NCBI RefSeq assembly: GCF_003284965.1 | Contig: NZ_QMEW01000016.1 | Span: 41,604 to 105,603, forward strand | Direction: 5' to 3' | Length of the DNA: 64,000 nucleotides | From: Mycolicibacterium sp. GF69 | Lineage (GTDB): Bacteria; Actinomycetota; Actinomycetes; Mycobacteriales; Mycobacteriaceae | Shown here: piece after piece, positions 26,599 through 34,900 of the stretch | How the letters are laid out: every line of letters begins with the position of its first letter | Position numbering within the stretch: position 1 is the first letter of the stretch | Position numbers and translations under genes: made by a program | The notes under the pieces: generated by a model | What the model saw: the letters and a program-made list of their open reading frames with translations, nothing else | Database searches by the model: none | Told to the model about the DNA's origin: nothing

Positions 26599-26768
26599 CT
26601 TTCGCTCCTTCGTGCGGCCAGACGAGGCGACATGACCACCAATGTTATTGACGCCAAGGCAAATTCGTCCATGCCTGCTCCCTGATGGGTGGAACAGGTC
26701 GCACGCTAACTCATCGAACATGCCTCGACAGCGAATCTGGCAAAAGTGCCCCTACCAGTTGCTGATCG
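26599..26768. other. Gap upstream of the Pro-rich exported gene
   Basis: This 170-base gap lies between the DUF3253 gene end and the start of the Pro-rich exported gene, both on the minus strand. A TAACAT on the minus strand near 26644 could be a -10 element of that gene. I see no other structured feature. Confidence 0.3.
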
Positions 26769-27035
26769 TCACCGCTTGTTGGCGCGGATGCGGATGGGTC
26801 CGCGCCAGGTCGCGTCGGGGTCGAGCACCTCGCCTTTCTGCAAAATCTCGACCTCGCCGTCGCGGGCGAGGTCGCGGGCGATGTCGCGAGCGTCGTCCAT
26901 CAGGTCGCGCCAGTCTTCGCCGCCGACAGCGCGAGCGGCGTCGGACGGACAGATGGTCTTGGGTTCGCGGTGGCGGGACAATTCGATGATCTTGTCCCGC
27001 AGGCGGTCACGCCCCGACACAGACACCGGAGTCAC
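26769..27035 (-). CDS. DUF3253 small protein
   Basis: This 88-residue protein has the pattern of DUF3253: RDRLRDKIIELSRHREPKTICPSDAARAVG, then WRDLMDDARDIARDLARDGEVEILQKG. It looks like a small winged-helix protein. Its GTG start overlaps the end of the preceding exported gene by 29 bases; a GTG at 27020 would shorten the overlap. It is the last gene of the long mce transcript. Role unknown; DNA binding is possible. Confidence 0.72.
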   Translation of the reverse strand: MTPVSVSGRDRLRDKIIELSRHREPKTICPSDAARAVGGEDWRDLMDDARDIARDLARDGEVEILQKGEVLDPDATWRGPIRIRANKR

Positions 27036-27582
27036 GGATCGCGCGGCCGTAGACGTTGGCGGTCGCGATGTTGGCGTTGATCTGACCGGACGGCTGCCGC
27101 TTCTTCATCTTGTCACTGATCTGGGTGAACTGATACCACAGCCGGTATATCGAATCCCCGTGGAACAGCGGCGAATACTCGCTCTGGTCCGGGTAGTTGA
27201 TGATGAACAGCGTGTGCGCCCGGGGATCCAGGAAGGCCGCGGACTGGTCCAGGTTGGCGGCGACGACGTCACCGGCCTCGGCCACTCCCGGTGCCGCCCA
27301 ATCGTCGCCCTGATCGCCGAGGAAGTGCTGAAACCCGAAGACCTGGCTCATCAGCTGGTCGTACTGCGCGTTGAACCATTGGCACGAATCACGTTGAGCG
27401 GTTATCTGTTCCGGTGTAACTCGAATCTGCCAGAGGTTGTACGGGAACACCGTGTAGTCGGGCACCCAGTTCGATGGATGCGGAGTGAAAACCGGCAGTG
27501 TCGGTGTTCTCGGCTCGGCCCGACCGACCGGTGCCGCCGCGAGCAGCAGCACTGTCAGTACCGCCACCAGCGCTCGGATCAT
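27007..27582 (-). CDS. Exported protein in the mce operon (probably DUF5078)
   Basis: This 191-residue protein has a signal peptide (hydrophobic core about residues 5-17, cleavage near GRAE). The mature part includes WVPDYTVFPYNLWQIRVTP, which I associate with DUF5078 proteins found beside mce genes. It starts 2 bases after the stop of the preceding exported gene, so it belongs to the same transcript. An outer-envelope role in Mce-type lipid uptake is an inference from position. Confidence 0.7.
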   Translation of the reverse strand: MIRALVAVLTVLLLAAAPVGRAEPRTPTLPVFTPHPSNWVPDYTVFPYNLWQIRVTPEQITAQRDSCQWFNAQYDQLMSQVFGFQHFLGDQGDDWAAPGVAEAGDVVAANLDQSAAFLDPRAHTLFIINYPDQSEYSPLFHGDSIYRLWYQFTQISDKMKKRQPSGQINANIATANVYGRAIRDSGVCVGA

Positions 27583-27584
27583 GC

Positions 27585-28388
27585 TCACACACCGCCGAAT
27601 TCGAGGCGCAGCACCGGCGCCAAAGCCGACAACGGGATATGCGCCTGTACGGTTCCACCGTCCATCGCCCATTGCATACGGCCGATCGTGTAGTCCAACG
27701 GGGTGTCGCGACCGACCGGATAGTCGGGCATGTAGAGGATCAGCTCATCCGGTGTCAGCGCCCAGGCCCGGTAGCCACCGGAGTACACCTTGTCCGGAGT
27801 CCAGCGGTCCGCGGTGAACGGATAGGTGCCAGGCTGATGCGGCGGCGGCGCCGTGTCGAGTGCGGCCTCGATGAACGGCGCGCCCAGGCGCGGGATCTCG
27901 GCCTGATGGTCGACACCGGGTTTGAACAGATCGGCCAATTGCAGCTGCCTCCCCCCGGCGAAGGTGAAAGTGCGGTATGCGTCGCTGATGATCGGCGCGT
28001 TCGGGTGTGCCAGAGCGTCGGTACCGACCGTGCCCGAGTACATCTCGTGGAATACGGCAGTCATCGCGTCGCCGTGCTGGAAGATCTGGAAGTGCTGCTC
28101 GCCGAAACTGTCCTGAACCATCTTCGTCGCGGCGTTGCGCCAGTTGTTCATCAGGTTGGTCAGGTAATCCCGGATCGTGGGGTTCTCCACCAGATCGCCG
28201 GGCAACGCCATCTTGATGTTGCGGACCGCTTTGCGCTCCGAGACCACCGACGTGCTGCAGAACTGCCCGTCCCACTGTCCACCCAGCTCACCACAGAATG
28301 AGGATGCTGACGCCGATGCGGGTGGTGCGGTGGCGACCACAAGCGCAGCCACCAGCGCTATCGAGCTACCCAGGTTCAGCGGTCGCAT
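27585..28388 (-). CDS. Exported protein in the mce operon, RsiV/MPT64-like C-terminal domain
   Basis: A 267-residue exported protein with a signal peptide ending at about ASAS (25-28). A cysteine pair in CGELGGQWDGQFC follows, a pattern that some databases label mannan-binding. The rest (FTFAGGRQLQLADLFKPG and LILYMPDYPVGRD with IPLSALAPVLRL) matches the DUF3298/RsiV-like fold seen in MPT64. It starts 2 bases after the Mas gene, so it is translated from the mce transcript. Function unknown. Confidence 0.72.
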   Translation of the reverse strand: MRPLNLGSSIALVAALVVATAPPASASASSFCGELGGQWDGQFCSTSVVSERKAVRNIKMALPGDLVENPTIRDYLTNLMNNWRNAATKMVQDSFGEQHFQIFQHGDAMTAVFHEMYSGTVGTDALAHPNAPIISDAYRTFTFAGGRQLQLADLFKPGVDHQAEIPRLGAPFIEAALDTAPPPHQPGTYPFTADRWTPDKVYSGGYRAWALTPDELILYMPDYPVGRDTPLDYTIGRMQWAMDGGTVQAHIPLSALAPVLRLEFGGV

Positions 28389-28390
28389 GT

Positions 28391-29053
28391 TTACGGCAGC
28401 TCGACTTTACTTGCACGCCAACGATCGTCGACGTACTCCATCGTCATCTTGATCCGGCTGCGATCGATACGCGGATCCGGGACGCTGGTGTTTTGCACCG
28501 ACTGATCGACGAATAGCAACACCACCGCCTTGTCCTTGGTGACCGATTGCACTGCCGACTCCAGCACGACTCCGTGCGCGGAGGCCTTGTTGTCGATCAG
28601 CAACTGGCGCAACTCGGTGCTGGACTTCGAATACATGTCCTTGAACTCACCGGTCGCGCCGTCGAGCACGGCCGCGAAGTTCTCGTCGACCTTGTCGGAG
28701 TCGATGCTGGTCAGCACTCGCGCGTATTCGACGGCCGCCTGCCGGGCGGCATCGCCGGCTTGTTCTGTCTGCCGCAGCTGCCATAGCTGCCAGCCCAGAT
28801 AGCCGGAGCCGGCCAGCACCCCGACGACGAGGACGGCCAACGCGGCCAGCCGGATGCGGCGGGGCCAATTCCGCTCGCCCTGCGTGCCCGACGTCGGGTC
28901 GTCCGGCGTCTGATCGTCACTGCCCGAGGCGGTCTCGGGGACGTCGGACTCGTCGGACACCGGGTCCGGCGTGGTACCAGTTGCCTCAGGCGTTTCGCCG
29001 TCAGCGTCGGGCTTCTTATCGGTGTCCTTGTCGCTTGTCACAGACAACTTCAT
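28391..29053 (-). CDS. Mce-associated membrane protein (Mas)
   Basis: A 220-residue Mas protein. A charged, disordered cytoplasmic stretch (about 1-65) precedes one membrane helix (about 68-92) and an extracytoplasmic domain shaped like the SnoaL/NTF2-like fold of VirB8 relatives, with the typical YARVLTSIDSDKVDENF near its start. Mas proteins stabilise or help assemble Mce complexes. Only one is present here; many mce operons carry two or more. Confidence 0.88.
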   Translation of the reverse strand: MKLSVTSDKDTDKKPDADGETPEATGTTPDPVSDESDVPETASGSDDQTPDDPTSGTQGERNWPRRIRLAALAVLVVGVLAGSGYLGWQLWQLRQTEQAGDAARQAAVEYARVLTSIDSDKVDENFAAVLDGATGEFKDMYSKSSTELRQLLIDNKASAHGVVLESAVQSVTKDKAVVLLFVDQSVQNTSVPDPRIDRSRIKMTMEYVDDRWRASKVELP

Positions 29054-29079
29054 CTCCTAGCAGGTCCGCCACTCGCGGC

Positions 29080-30330
29080 TCACCGCGGTGGCTCGATCGG
29101 TAGGGTTGGCCCACCGTACGGGGTGGGAATGGTGAAACGGCCCTTCGGGGTTGGGTCCGTCTGCCGACCGAGATCGGCGCCGGGCGGGGGTCCCGCGGTG
29201 TCGTCGTCGGCGGGCCGTGGGGCGTTCTTGGCTCCGCGGACCAGGACCCCGGGGTGATCGTCGCGGCAGTAGGTGTACATGAACGGTTCCGGATAGTCCG
29301 CGTTCGACGGTGGCAGGCGCGGCGTTCCGTAGCCGCAGTGATACCGCGGGTAGATGTCGCCGGTGGCCCACAGGCCGTTGTCGTGCATCGCACTTCCCAG
29401 CGCGTCGAGCAGCGAGGTGCGGTAGTCGGGGAACAGCGCATTGAGTGCCGGCACCCGCAGGTACAGCAGCCGGGAGATGGTGGTCAGGTTGCCCAGCAGT
29501 TGCACCATGGTGTCGGAGTTGTCGATGAACAAGGCGTCCACCGCACTCAGCGCATCCGGACCCTGGTTGGTGAGCCGACGATAGCCCTCGCGCATCTTGT
29601 TGATACCGACGAAGCTCTGGTCCAGATTGCTTGAGGCAACAGCGATTCCGGCGTTCTTGTCAGCGGCAAACGTGAGCACCACGCGGCTGGTCCGCAAGAG
29701 GCTGCTGGTCTCCGGCAACACCGAATCCATTGTGGAGAGCAGGAACGTGCCGCCTTCGACGATATCCGCCAGCTTTTGCGGGCCGGCCTCCGACAGACTC
29801 AACTCTCGCTTGATCAACTCGAGCTTCTCGGTATCGGTCTGCGCCAGCGCCCCGTCCGCGTTGGCCAGCAGTTCGGCCAGGCTGACCGGCACCGAGGCCC
29901 TGCCTTGCCCGATGACGGCGCCGTCGGCCAGGAACGGACCTCGGTCGGACTCCGGCACGAAGTCGATGTACTGCTCACCGGCCGGTGACAGGCCCGACAC
30001 TCGGACGTCGCTGGACTCCGGGATCTTCATCGTCGACTTGACGTTGACCACCGCGTTGACCCCGGCCGGGGTGATGTCGAGCCGTTGCACCCGGCCGATC
30101 GGCACGCCACGCATGGTGACGTCCTGGTTGGGCAGCAGGCCGGCCGACTCGGGCAGCTGGACGGTGAGTTGGTACTGCGAGACGAACGGGTTCACCCGCA
30201 ACGCGCCGAACAGCAGGTAGCCGGTCGCCACCACCAGGACCATGACCAACCCGGCCGCCGATAGCCAGGCGCGGCGGCGGTGGCCGAACCGGACAAGGTC
30301 GACCAGCCGGTCGGCAGCTGTCGAGATCAT
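29080..30330 (-). CDS. Mce family protein MceF
   Basis: This 416-residue protein has an N-terminal membrane helix (about 21-42) and an MlaD/Mce domain (about 48-125) with VTMRGVPIGRVQRLDI. A long helical part and a Pro-rich tail follow. With MceA-E it should form the hexameric tunnel that carries lipids across the periplasm. The ATG overlaps the mceE stop (ATGA), which excludes the longer upstream frame. YHCGYG and YCRDD near the C-terminus hold conserved-looking cysteines. Confidence 0.92.
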   Translation of the reverse strand: MISTAADRLVDLVRFGHRRRAWLSAAGLVMVLVVATGYLLFGALRVNPFVSQYQLTVQLPESAGLLPNQDVTMRGVPIGRVQRLDITPAGVNAVVNVKSTMKIPESSDVRVSGLSPAGEQYIDFVPESDRGPFLADGAVIGQGRASVPVSLAELLANADGALAQTDTEKLELIKRELSLSEAGPQKLADIVEGGTFLLSTMDSVLPETSSLLRTSRVVLTFAADKNAGIAVASSNLDQSFVGINKMREGYRRLTNQGPDALSAVDALFIDNSDTMVQLLGNLTTISRLLYLRVPALNALFPDYRTSLLDALGSAMHDNGLWATGDIYPRYHCGYGTPRLPPSNADYPEPFMYTYCRDDHPGVLVRGAKNAPRPADDDTAGPPPGADLGRQTDPTPKGRFTIPTPYGGPTLPIEPPR

Positions 30331-31691
30331 CGTGGCGCCTCCGCCGGAAGCGGTGCGGGCGCCGGTGCATGCGGCGGGGCGGGTGGCGGGGCGGGTCGAG
30401 GTGGCAGCGGCGGACCGGCCACCGGCCCGAGTGCCGGTAGTGGGATATCGATCGCCGGTGGCGCAACGGGAAGCGGTGCCGGCGGAGTCGGCGGGGCGTG
30501 CGGTGGTCCCGCGACCTGCAATTGCCCCGGCTCGGCCGGGCTGGGAATCACCGGGACCTGCGGCACGCCGGGACCCCTGCCGACGATCTTCTCCTGCAGC
30601 CGGTACAGCGTGTACTTGAACGAGCCCACCAGCTGAAACCAGTTGTGCCACTTGGGACCGTGGAACCCTGGGTCTCCGGCGAAGCCGATATCAGGTATGT
30701 GACCGAGGATCAACCGGTCGATACTCGCGTTGGTCGCGAGCGCGTTGCCGGTCATCGACTTGATGAACGGGGGCATCAGCCGGTTGAGCGCATAGAGCGA
30801 CGCGTCGGGGGCTAGCACGACGTCGTTCCACGCGCCGGCGACGGTGTTGGCGTCGGCGATAACGCTGCGGCCGCTGGTGTCGGTGCCGGCAATCGACGGG
30901 AACTTGCGCGCCTGGACGGACACATCACCGATCTGCGAGACGAGGTCGGCGATCTGGGCGGTGTGCGCCGCGAGCGTGTCGGTGGCGGGACGGGCTTCGG
31001 CCATCACTTCGCTGATGGTCTGGTTCTTGGACTCGATGGCCTCGACGAGCCGGGAGGTCTCGGTGATCGCGTTCGAAATCTGCCCGGACCGGGCGTTGAG
31101 CGTGCCCAGCGTGTCGTTGGTCTTACGGATGAGATTGCCGAAAGCCTGCCCCTCCTCGCCGGTTGCTTTACCCAGCCCGTTGATGATGTTCGTGAAGTTG
31201 CGCACCGCGCCGCCGTTCACTAACACCGCCGCCGAGCTCAGCACGGATTCGACAGTGGCAGCGGCCGTCGTCGACGCCAACGGGATCGTGTCGCCATCGG
31301 TCAACAAGGGCGCGCCCGGATCGGCGGGGAACGGGGGTTTGATCGCGACAAAAATGTCGCCAAGGGGTGTGGCGGAACGCAATTCGGCGGTGCTGCCCTG
31401 GGGCACCTGAACTCCGTCCATGATGCGCAGCGTGGTCACCGCGGTGTAGTTGCGCGCTTCCATCGACTCCAACTGGCCGACATCGGCGCCGGCCAGCTTT
31501 ACCTTGGCGTTGGCGGGCAGGTTCAGCGCGTTGGAGAACACCGCCGTCAGCCGGTAGCCGCCGGACCCGACTCCGGGTGCCGGCAGCGGAAGGCTGGCTA
31601 AACCATCGGTGGCACAGCCGGAAAGGATCAGGCACGCCGCCATCGCCAGCGCCATCGGCGTACGGCGGCACCTGGTGGTCGGGATCATCAT
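30327..31691 (-). CDS. Mce family lipoprotein MceE (LprN type)
   Basis: This 454-residue protein begins with a lipoprotein signal peptide ending LSGC (Cys26), as expected for the MceE position. The Mce domain (about 45-120) has FSNALNLPANAKVKLAGADVGQLE and a coiled-coil-rich middle follows (about 160-260). The last 80 residues are almost entirely Pro and Ala, a likely disordered cell-wall-spanning or surface tail. Start and stop overlap both neighbours by ATGA. Confidence 0.92.
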   Translation of the reverse strand: MMIPTTRCRRTPMALAMAACLILSGCATDGLASLPLPAPGVGSGGYRLTAVFSNALNLPANAKVKLAGADVGQLESMEARNYTAVTTLRIMDGVQVPQGSTAELRSATPLGDIFVAIKPPFPADPGAPLLTDGDTIPLASTTAAATVESVLSSAAVLVNGGAVRNFTNIINGLGKATGEEGQAFGNLIRKTNDTLGTLNARSGQISNAITETSRLVEAIESKNQTISEVMAEARPATDTLAAHTAQIADLVSQIGDVSVQARKFPSIAGTDTSGRSVIADANTVAGAWNDVVLAPDASLYALNRLMPPFIKSMTGNALATNASIDRLILGHIPDIGFAGDPGFHGPKWHNWFQLVGSFKYTLYRLQEKIVGRGPGVPQVPVIPSPAEPGQLQVAGPPHAPPTPPAPLPVAPPAIDIPLPALGPVAGPPLPPRPAPPPAPPHAPAPAPLPAEAPR

Positions 31692-32809
31692 CTCTGTCCC
31701 ATCGCCGCGAGTCCGTCCAGCATGTACGTCAGCCCGAAGTCCGGACCGAAGTCCTGCAACGTCCCGGTGCTACAGCCCAGTTGCCGCAGCCCCATCACGT
31801 TGCACACCTCCTTGATGAACTGGTTGTCGAACAACACCCGGTCGGTGAGCACCTTGACCCGCAGCGCGCCGTTCTTCTGGTCGGCGATGTTGTACAGGTT
31901 GTCGAGCGTCATCGGCGCCACGTCAAGGAATTCCTTGAGGTCGCGCTCGTGATCGACAGCGGTGTTCAGCACGATGTCGCCGTTGGCTACGAGGTCCTTG
32001 ATGGTGTCGCGATGGGTTTCGAGGACCTCACGGGTGTTGGTCAACACCTCGTTGATCTTCTTGCCGGTGGTACCGCTGCCCAGGTTCTCATCGGCCAGGA
32101 TCTGACTGAGTGCGCGCACCGACGAGCCGAACTCCCGCAGCGTCTCGTCATTCCTGGCCGCCGCCTCGGACAACGAACTCAAGTTGCGGACGATGGTGGT
32201 CAGCTGATCCCTGGTCACCGTGCCCCGATCGGCGCTGAGCCGTAGTGCATTGGACAGCTCGCCGAGCGCGTCCTTCATCTGCTGGCCGTTGCCATCGGCG
32301 ATCGCGGCGCTGGCGTTGACCACATCGGCGATCGGGCCGTTGCCCTTTCCGTCGCCCTTCAGAGATACCGACAGCTTGTCGAGAACGTCGAGCACCCGGG
32401 CGAATTCGACCGGGGTCTGGGTGCGGTTCAGGCCGATGGTTGCGTGATCCTGCAGGGTCGGCCCGCTGCCCGAGTAGGGCGGTGTCAGTTCGATCTGCCG
32501 GTCGGTCAGGATCGAATTGGAGATCGTCACCGCCTGGGCATCCGCGGGAACCTTGACATCCTTGTCCACGGTGAAGTCGACCTCGACGTAGCCCCCCTTG
32601 GGGCTGATCTTGGTGACCTGGCCGACCGGCATCCCGAGAACCGCGACGGTGTTTCCCTCGTATAGGCCTGCCGCACTGTCGAACTGGGCGGTCACGGTGA
32701 TGGTGTTGAGCCGATCGGCGGCATACGTCACCGCCGTCGCGATGACTGCCGCCGCCACGATCACACCGACTAGGGCGATCGCGAGCAGCCTGGTCTTCGT
32801 GATCCTCAT
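31688..32809 (-). CDS. Mce family protein MceD
   Basis: A 373-residue protein with an N-terminal membrane helix (about 8-30) and an Mce domain (about 36-112; AVLGMPVGQVTKISPKGG). A long helical region with Asn/Leu/Thr heptad-like spacing (about 120-290) would form part of the tunnel needle. There is no Pro-rich tail, unlike MceA and MceE here. It ends with a short region holding two cysteines. ATGA overlaps on both sides. Confidence 0.92.
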   Translation of the reverse strand: MRITKTRLLAIALVGVIVAAAVIATAVTYAADRLNTITVTAQFDSAAGLYEGNTVAVLGMPVGQVTKISPKGGYVEVDFTVDKDVKVPADAQAVTISNSILTDRQIELTPPYSGSGPTLQDHATIGLNRTQTPVEFARVLDVLDKLSVSLKGDGKGNGPIADVVNASAAIADGNGQQMKDALGELSNALRLSADRGTVTRDQLTTIVRNLSSLSEAAARNDETLREFGSSVRALSQILADENLGSGTTGKKINEVLTNTREVLETHRDTIKDLVANGDIVLNTAVDHERDLKEFLDVAPMTLDNLYNIADQKNGALRVKVLTDRVLFDNQFIKEVCNVMGLRQLGCSTGTLQDFGPDFGLTYMLDGLAAMGQR

Positions 32810-33852
32810 TTGCAGTCCTTGAAGTACTCAATCATGCTGAATTGCTTGGCGCGACCGCTGATGGCGCACATCCACGAGTCCACCAACAGGCCATTGGACG
32901 CGTTGAACCCGGCTGCGTTACCGCTGCCGGTGGCGTTGGCCAAGCCTCGCAGCGCGATCGGCCCGGACTGCAGGATGCTGCGCAGGAAGCCGTCGCCGTC
33001 GCGGGCGAGCAGAGTGGACAGCTCGCGCAGATTGCGCAGAAGTTCCTCGAGTTCGGGCCGGTCGTCGATGACGACGCCGCTCAATGTTTCGACGAGGTTG
33101 GTGAGTGCGTCCATCATCGCGTGGAACGTCGCACGCGACGCGACGAACTCGCCGAGCAACGAGTTGCCCTGGTTCACCAGGCTGCCGATGGTCGACTGCT
33201 GACGGCGCAGCGTATTGCTGACCACCTCAGTGGTTTTCAACAGTTCGCCCAGTTGGTCGCGACGTTCGGCGATGATCGTCGACAGCGTGTGGGTGTTCTC
33301 CAGCGCCTGCGGCACCACCGGCGGCAATGTTTTCATCTGCTCGCCCAGGATGGACAGCGTCTCGGCGAACTTGTCCGAGTCGACCTGCTCGTAGGTTCTG
33401 GTGACGTCGGCCAGGGCCTCCTGCAGATCGTAGGGGACCTCGGTGTGGGTCAGGTCGAAGGTGTCGTTCGGCAGCGAGCCCGCACCGTCGGGAAACAGGG
33501 CCAGATAACGCGAGCCCAGGATCGTGGTGATCTTGATGGACGCCCGGGAATCCTCGCCCAGCACCACGTCGTTGCGGACCTTGAGCTTGGCTTCGACGTG
33601 GTCACCGGCGAGGTCCATGCTCAACACCTCGCCCACCGGGATGCCGGCTACAGTGACCGGGTTACCGACTTGCAGCGCGGCGGCCTGCAAGAAGTGCGCG
33701 GTGTACTGCCGGTACCCGAAGTTGGCCACCTTGAACAACAACAGCGTTGCGACGAGCAACGAAACCACAAGGACGGCAACGACGCCCAGCCAGATCTTGT
33801 TGCGGTTCTCCAGTGGGAGTCGCTGGCGCCGCGGCTTCGTCTGATCAGCCAT
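32806..33852 (-). CDS. Mce family protein MceC
   Basis: This 348-residue protein has a basic N-terminus, a membrane helix (about 18-42), an Mce domain (about 48-125; VTVAGIPVGEVLSMDLAGD) and a helical C-terminal part. Its ATG lies eight bases before the end of mceB, so the two reading frames overlap. The C-terminus ends YFKDCK. Confidence 0.92.
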   Translation of the reverse strand: MADQTKPRRQRLPLENRNKIWLGVVAVLVVSLLVATLLLFKVANFGYRQYTAHFLQAAALQVGNPVTVAGIPVGEVLSMDLAGDHVEAKLKVRNDVVLGEDSRASIKITTILGSRYLALFPDGAGSLPNDTFDLTHTEVPYDLQEALADVTRTYEQVDSDKFAETLSILGEQMKTLPPVVPQALENTHTLSTIIAERRDQLGELLKTTEVVSNTLRRQQSTIGSLVNQGNSLLGEFVASRATFHAMMDALTNLVETLSGVVIDDRPELEELLRNLRELSTLLARDGDGFLRSILQSGPIALRGLANATGSGNAAGFNASNGLLVDSWMCAISGRAKQFSMIEYFKDCK

Positions 33853-34900
33853 TGGCCATGTTCCTGCACTTCGGGGTGTAGCGCGCCTTGTTACCGGGGG
33901 TGGCGGCGTCCACGATGATCGGCACCACGTCGTTGAGGCCGGGGAAGAATCCCTGGATGTTCAGGTCGCATGCGTAGGCGTTGGCGAAGGAGCCTTCGCT
34001 GGTGATTCGTGCGAAGCCCTTCAGCAGCAACGGGAGGTTGGCGCCGGTGAACGCCAGCTGGTTCTCCAGACCGACCATGTGCGCCGCGAATCCCGGCTCA
34101 CGGGTGACCAGTTCGTTCAGTGACGGGTACACCTCATCGGAGATCGTCGAGAGCTGACGCACCACCTTCGCGATCGAACTCATCGACTCCACCAGTTCGG
34201 GGCGTCGCGCATCGAAGGTCGAAACCACCGTGCGGGCTTGGCCGATGATGTGGTCGAGGTCGTCGTTGTGCCGGGCGAGGTTGGCCGCCACCACGTTCAG
34301 GTCGGTGATCACCTCGCCGAGTTGCTCGTCCTGTCCGGCGAACGACTCGGTGAGCTGGCCGGTCTGATCCACCAGTGCGGTGATCGATCCGTGGTCGCCC
34401 TGCAGCGATTGGATCACTCCCTTGGTCAGGTTGTCGGCGTGCTTGGGATCGAGCACGCTGAACAGCGGCTCGTAGCCGTTGAGCAGTCGACCCACGTCGA
34501 ACGACGGATCGGTGCGCTCGACGGGGATGACGCTGCCGGGCGCCAGCGGTCCCGGGTCACCGATATTGCCCAGCGACAGTCCGAGGTACCGCTGGCCGAC
34601 GATGTTCTGGTAGGTGACCGAGGCGACGGTGGTGCCCAGCACCTGCTGTTCGCGTTGCACCACGAACGACACCTTGGCCAGTTTTCCCTGTAGCTCGATC
34701 TTTTCGACCCGGCCGACGCGGACTCCGGCCATCCGGACGTCATCGCCCTCCCGCAGACCGAACACGTCGGTGATCATCGCGGCGTAGGGCACCGTCCGGC
34801 CGGCGACGTCTCGACGCAGGGTGACGTACACCAGCCAAGTCAGCGTCACGGCAACCACCATGAACAGCGACAGGCCGATCAGTGCACCGCGGGACTTCAT
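33845..34900 (-). CDS. Mce family protein MceB
   Basis: A 351-residue protein with a membrane helix (about 7-29) and an Mce domain (about 34-112; DDVRMAGVRVGRVEKIELQGKLAKVSF). The helical extension (about 150-260) follows, with a conserved-looking cysteine pair near the C-terminus (YACDLN and PKCRN). Coupled to mceA by ATGA and to mceC by an eight-base overlap. Confidence 0.92.
   Translation of the reverse strand: MKSRGALIGLSLFMVVAVTLTWLVYVTLRRDVAGRTVPYAAMITDVFGLREGDDVRMAGVRVGRVEKIELQGKLAKVSFVVQREQQVLGTTVASVTYQNIVGQRYLGLSLGNIGDPGPLAPGSVIPVERTDPSFDVGRLLNGYEPLFSVLDPKHADNLTKGVIQSLQGDHGSITALVDQTGQLTESFAGQDEQLGEVITDLNVVAANLARHNDDLDHIIGQARTVVSTFDARRPELVESMSSIAKVVRQLSTISDEVYPSLNELVTREPGFAAHMVGLENQLAFTGANLPLLLKGFARITSEGSFANAYACDLNIQGFFPGLNDVVPIIVDAATPGNKARYTPKCRNMANG

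Noticed and set aside
25700..26635. A Gly-rich plus-strand frame resembling PE/PPE-like repeats
   Set aside because: It is the reverse of the Pro-rich exported protein gene on the minus strand, which has a signal peptide and a strong ribosome binding site.
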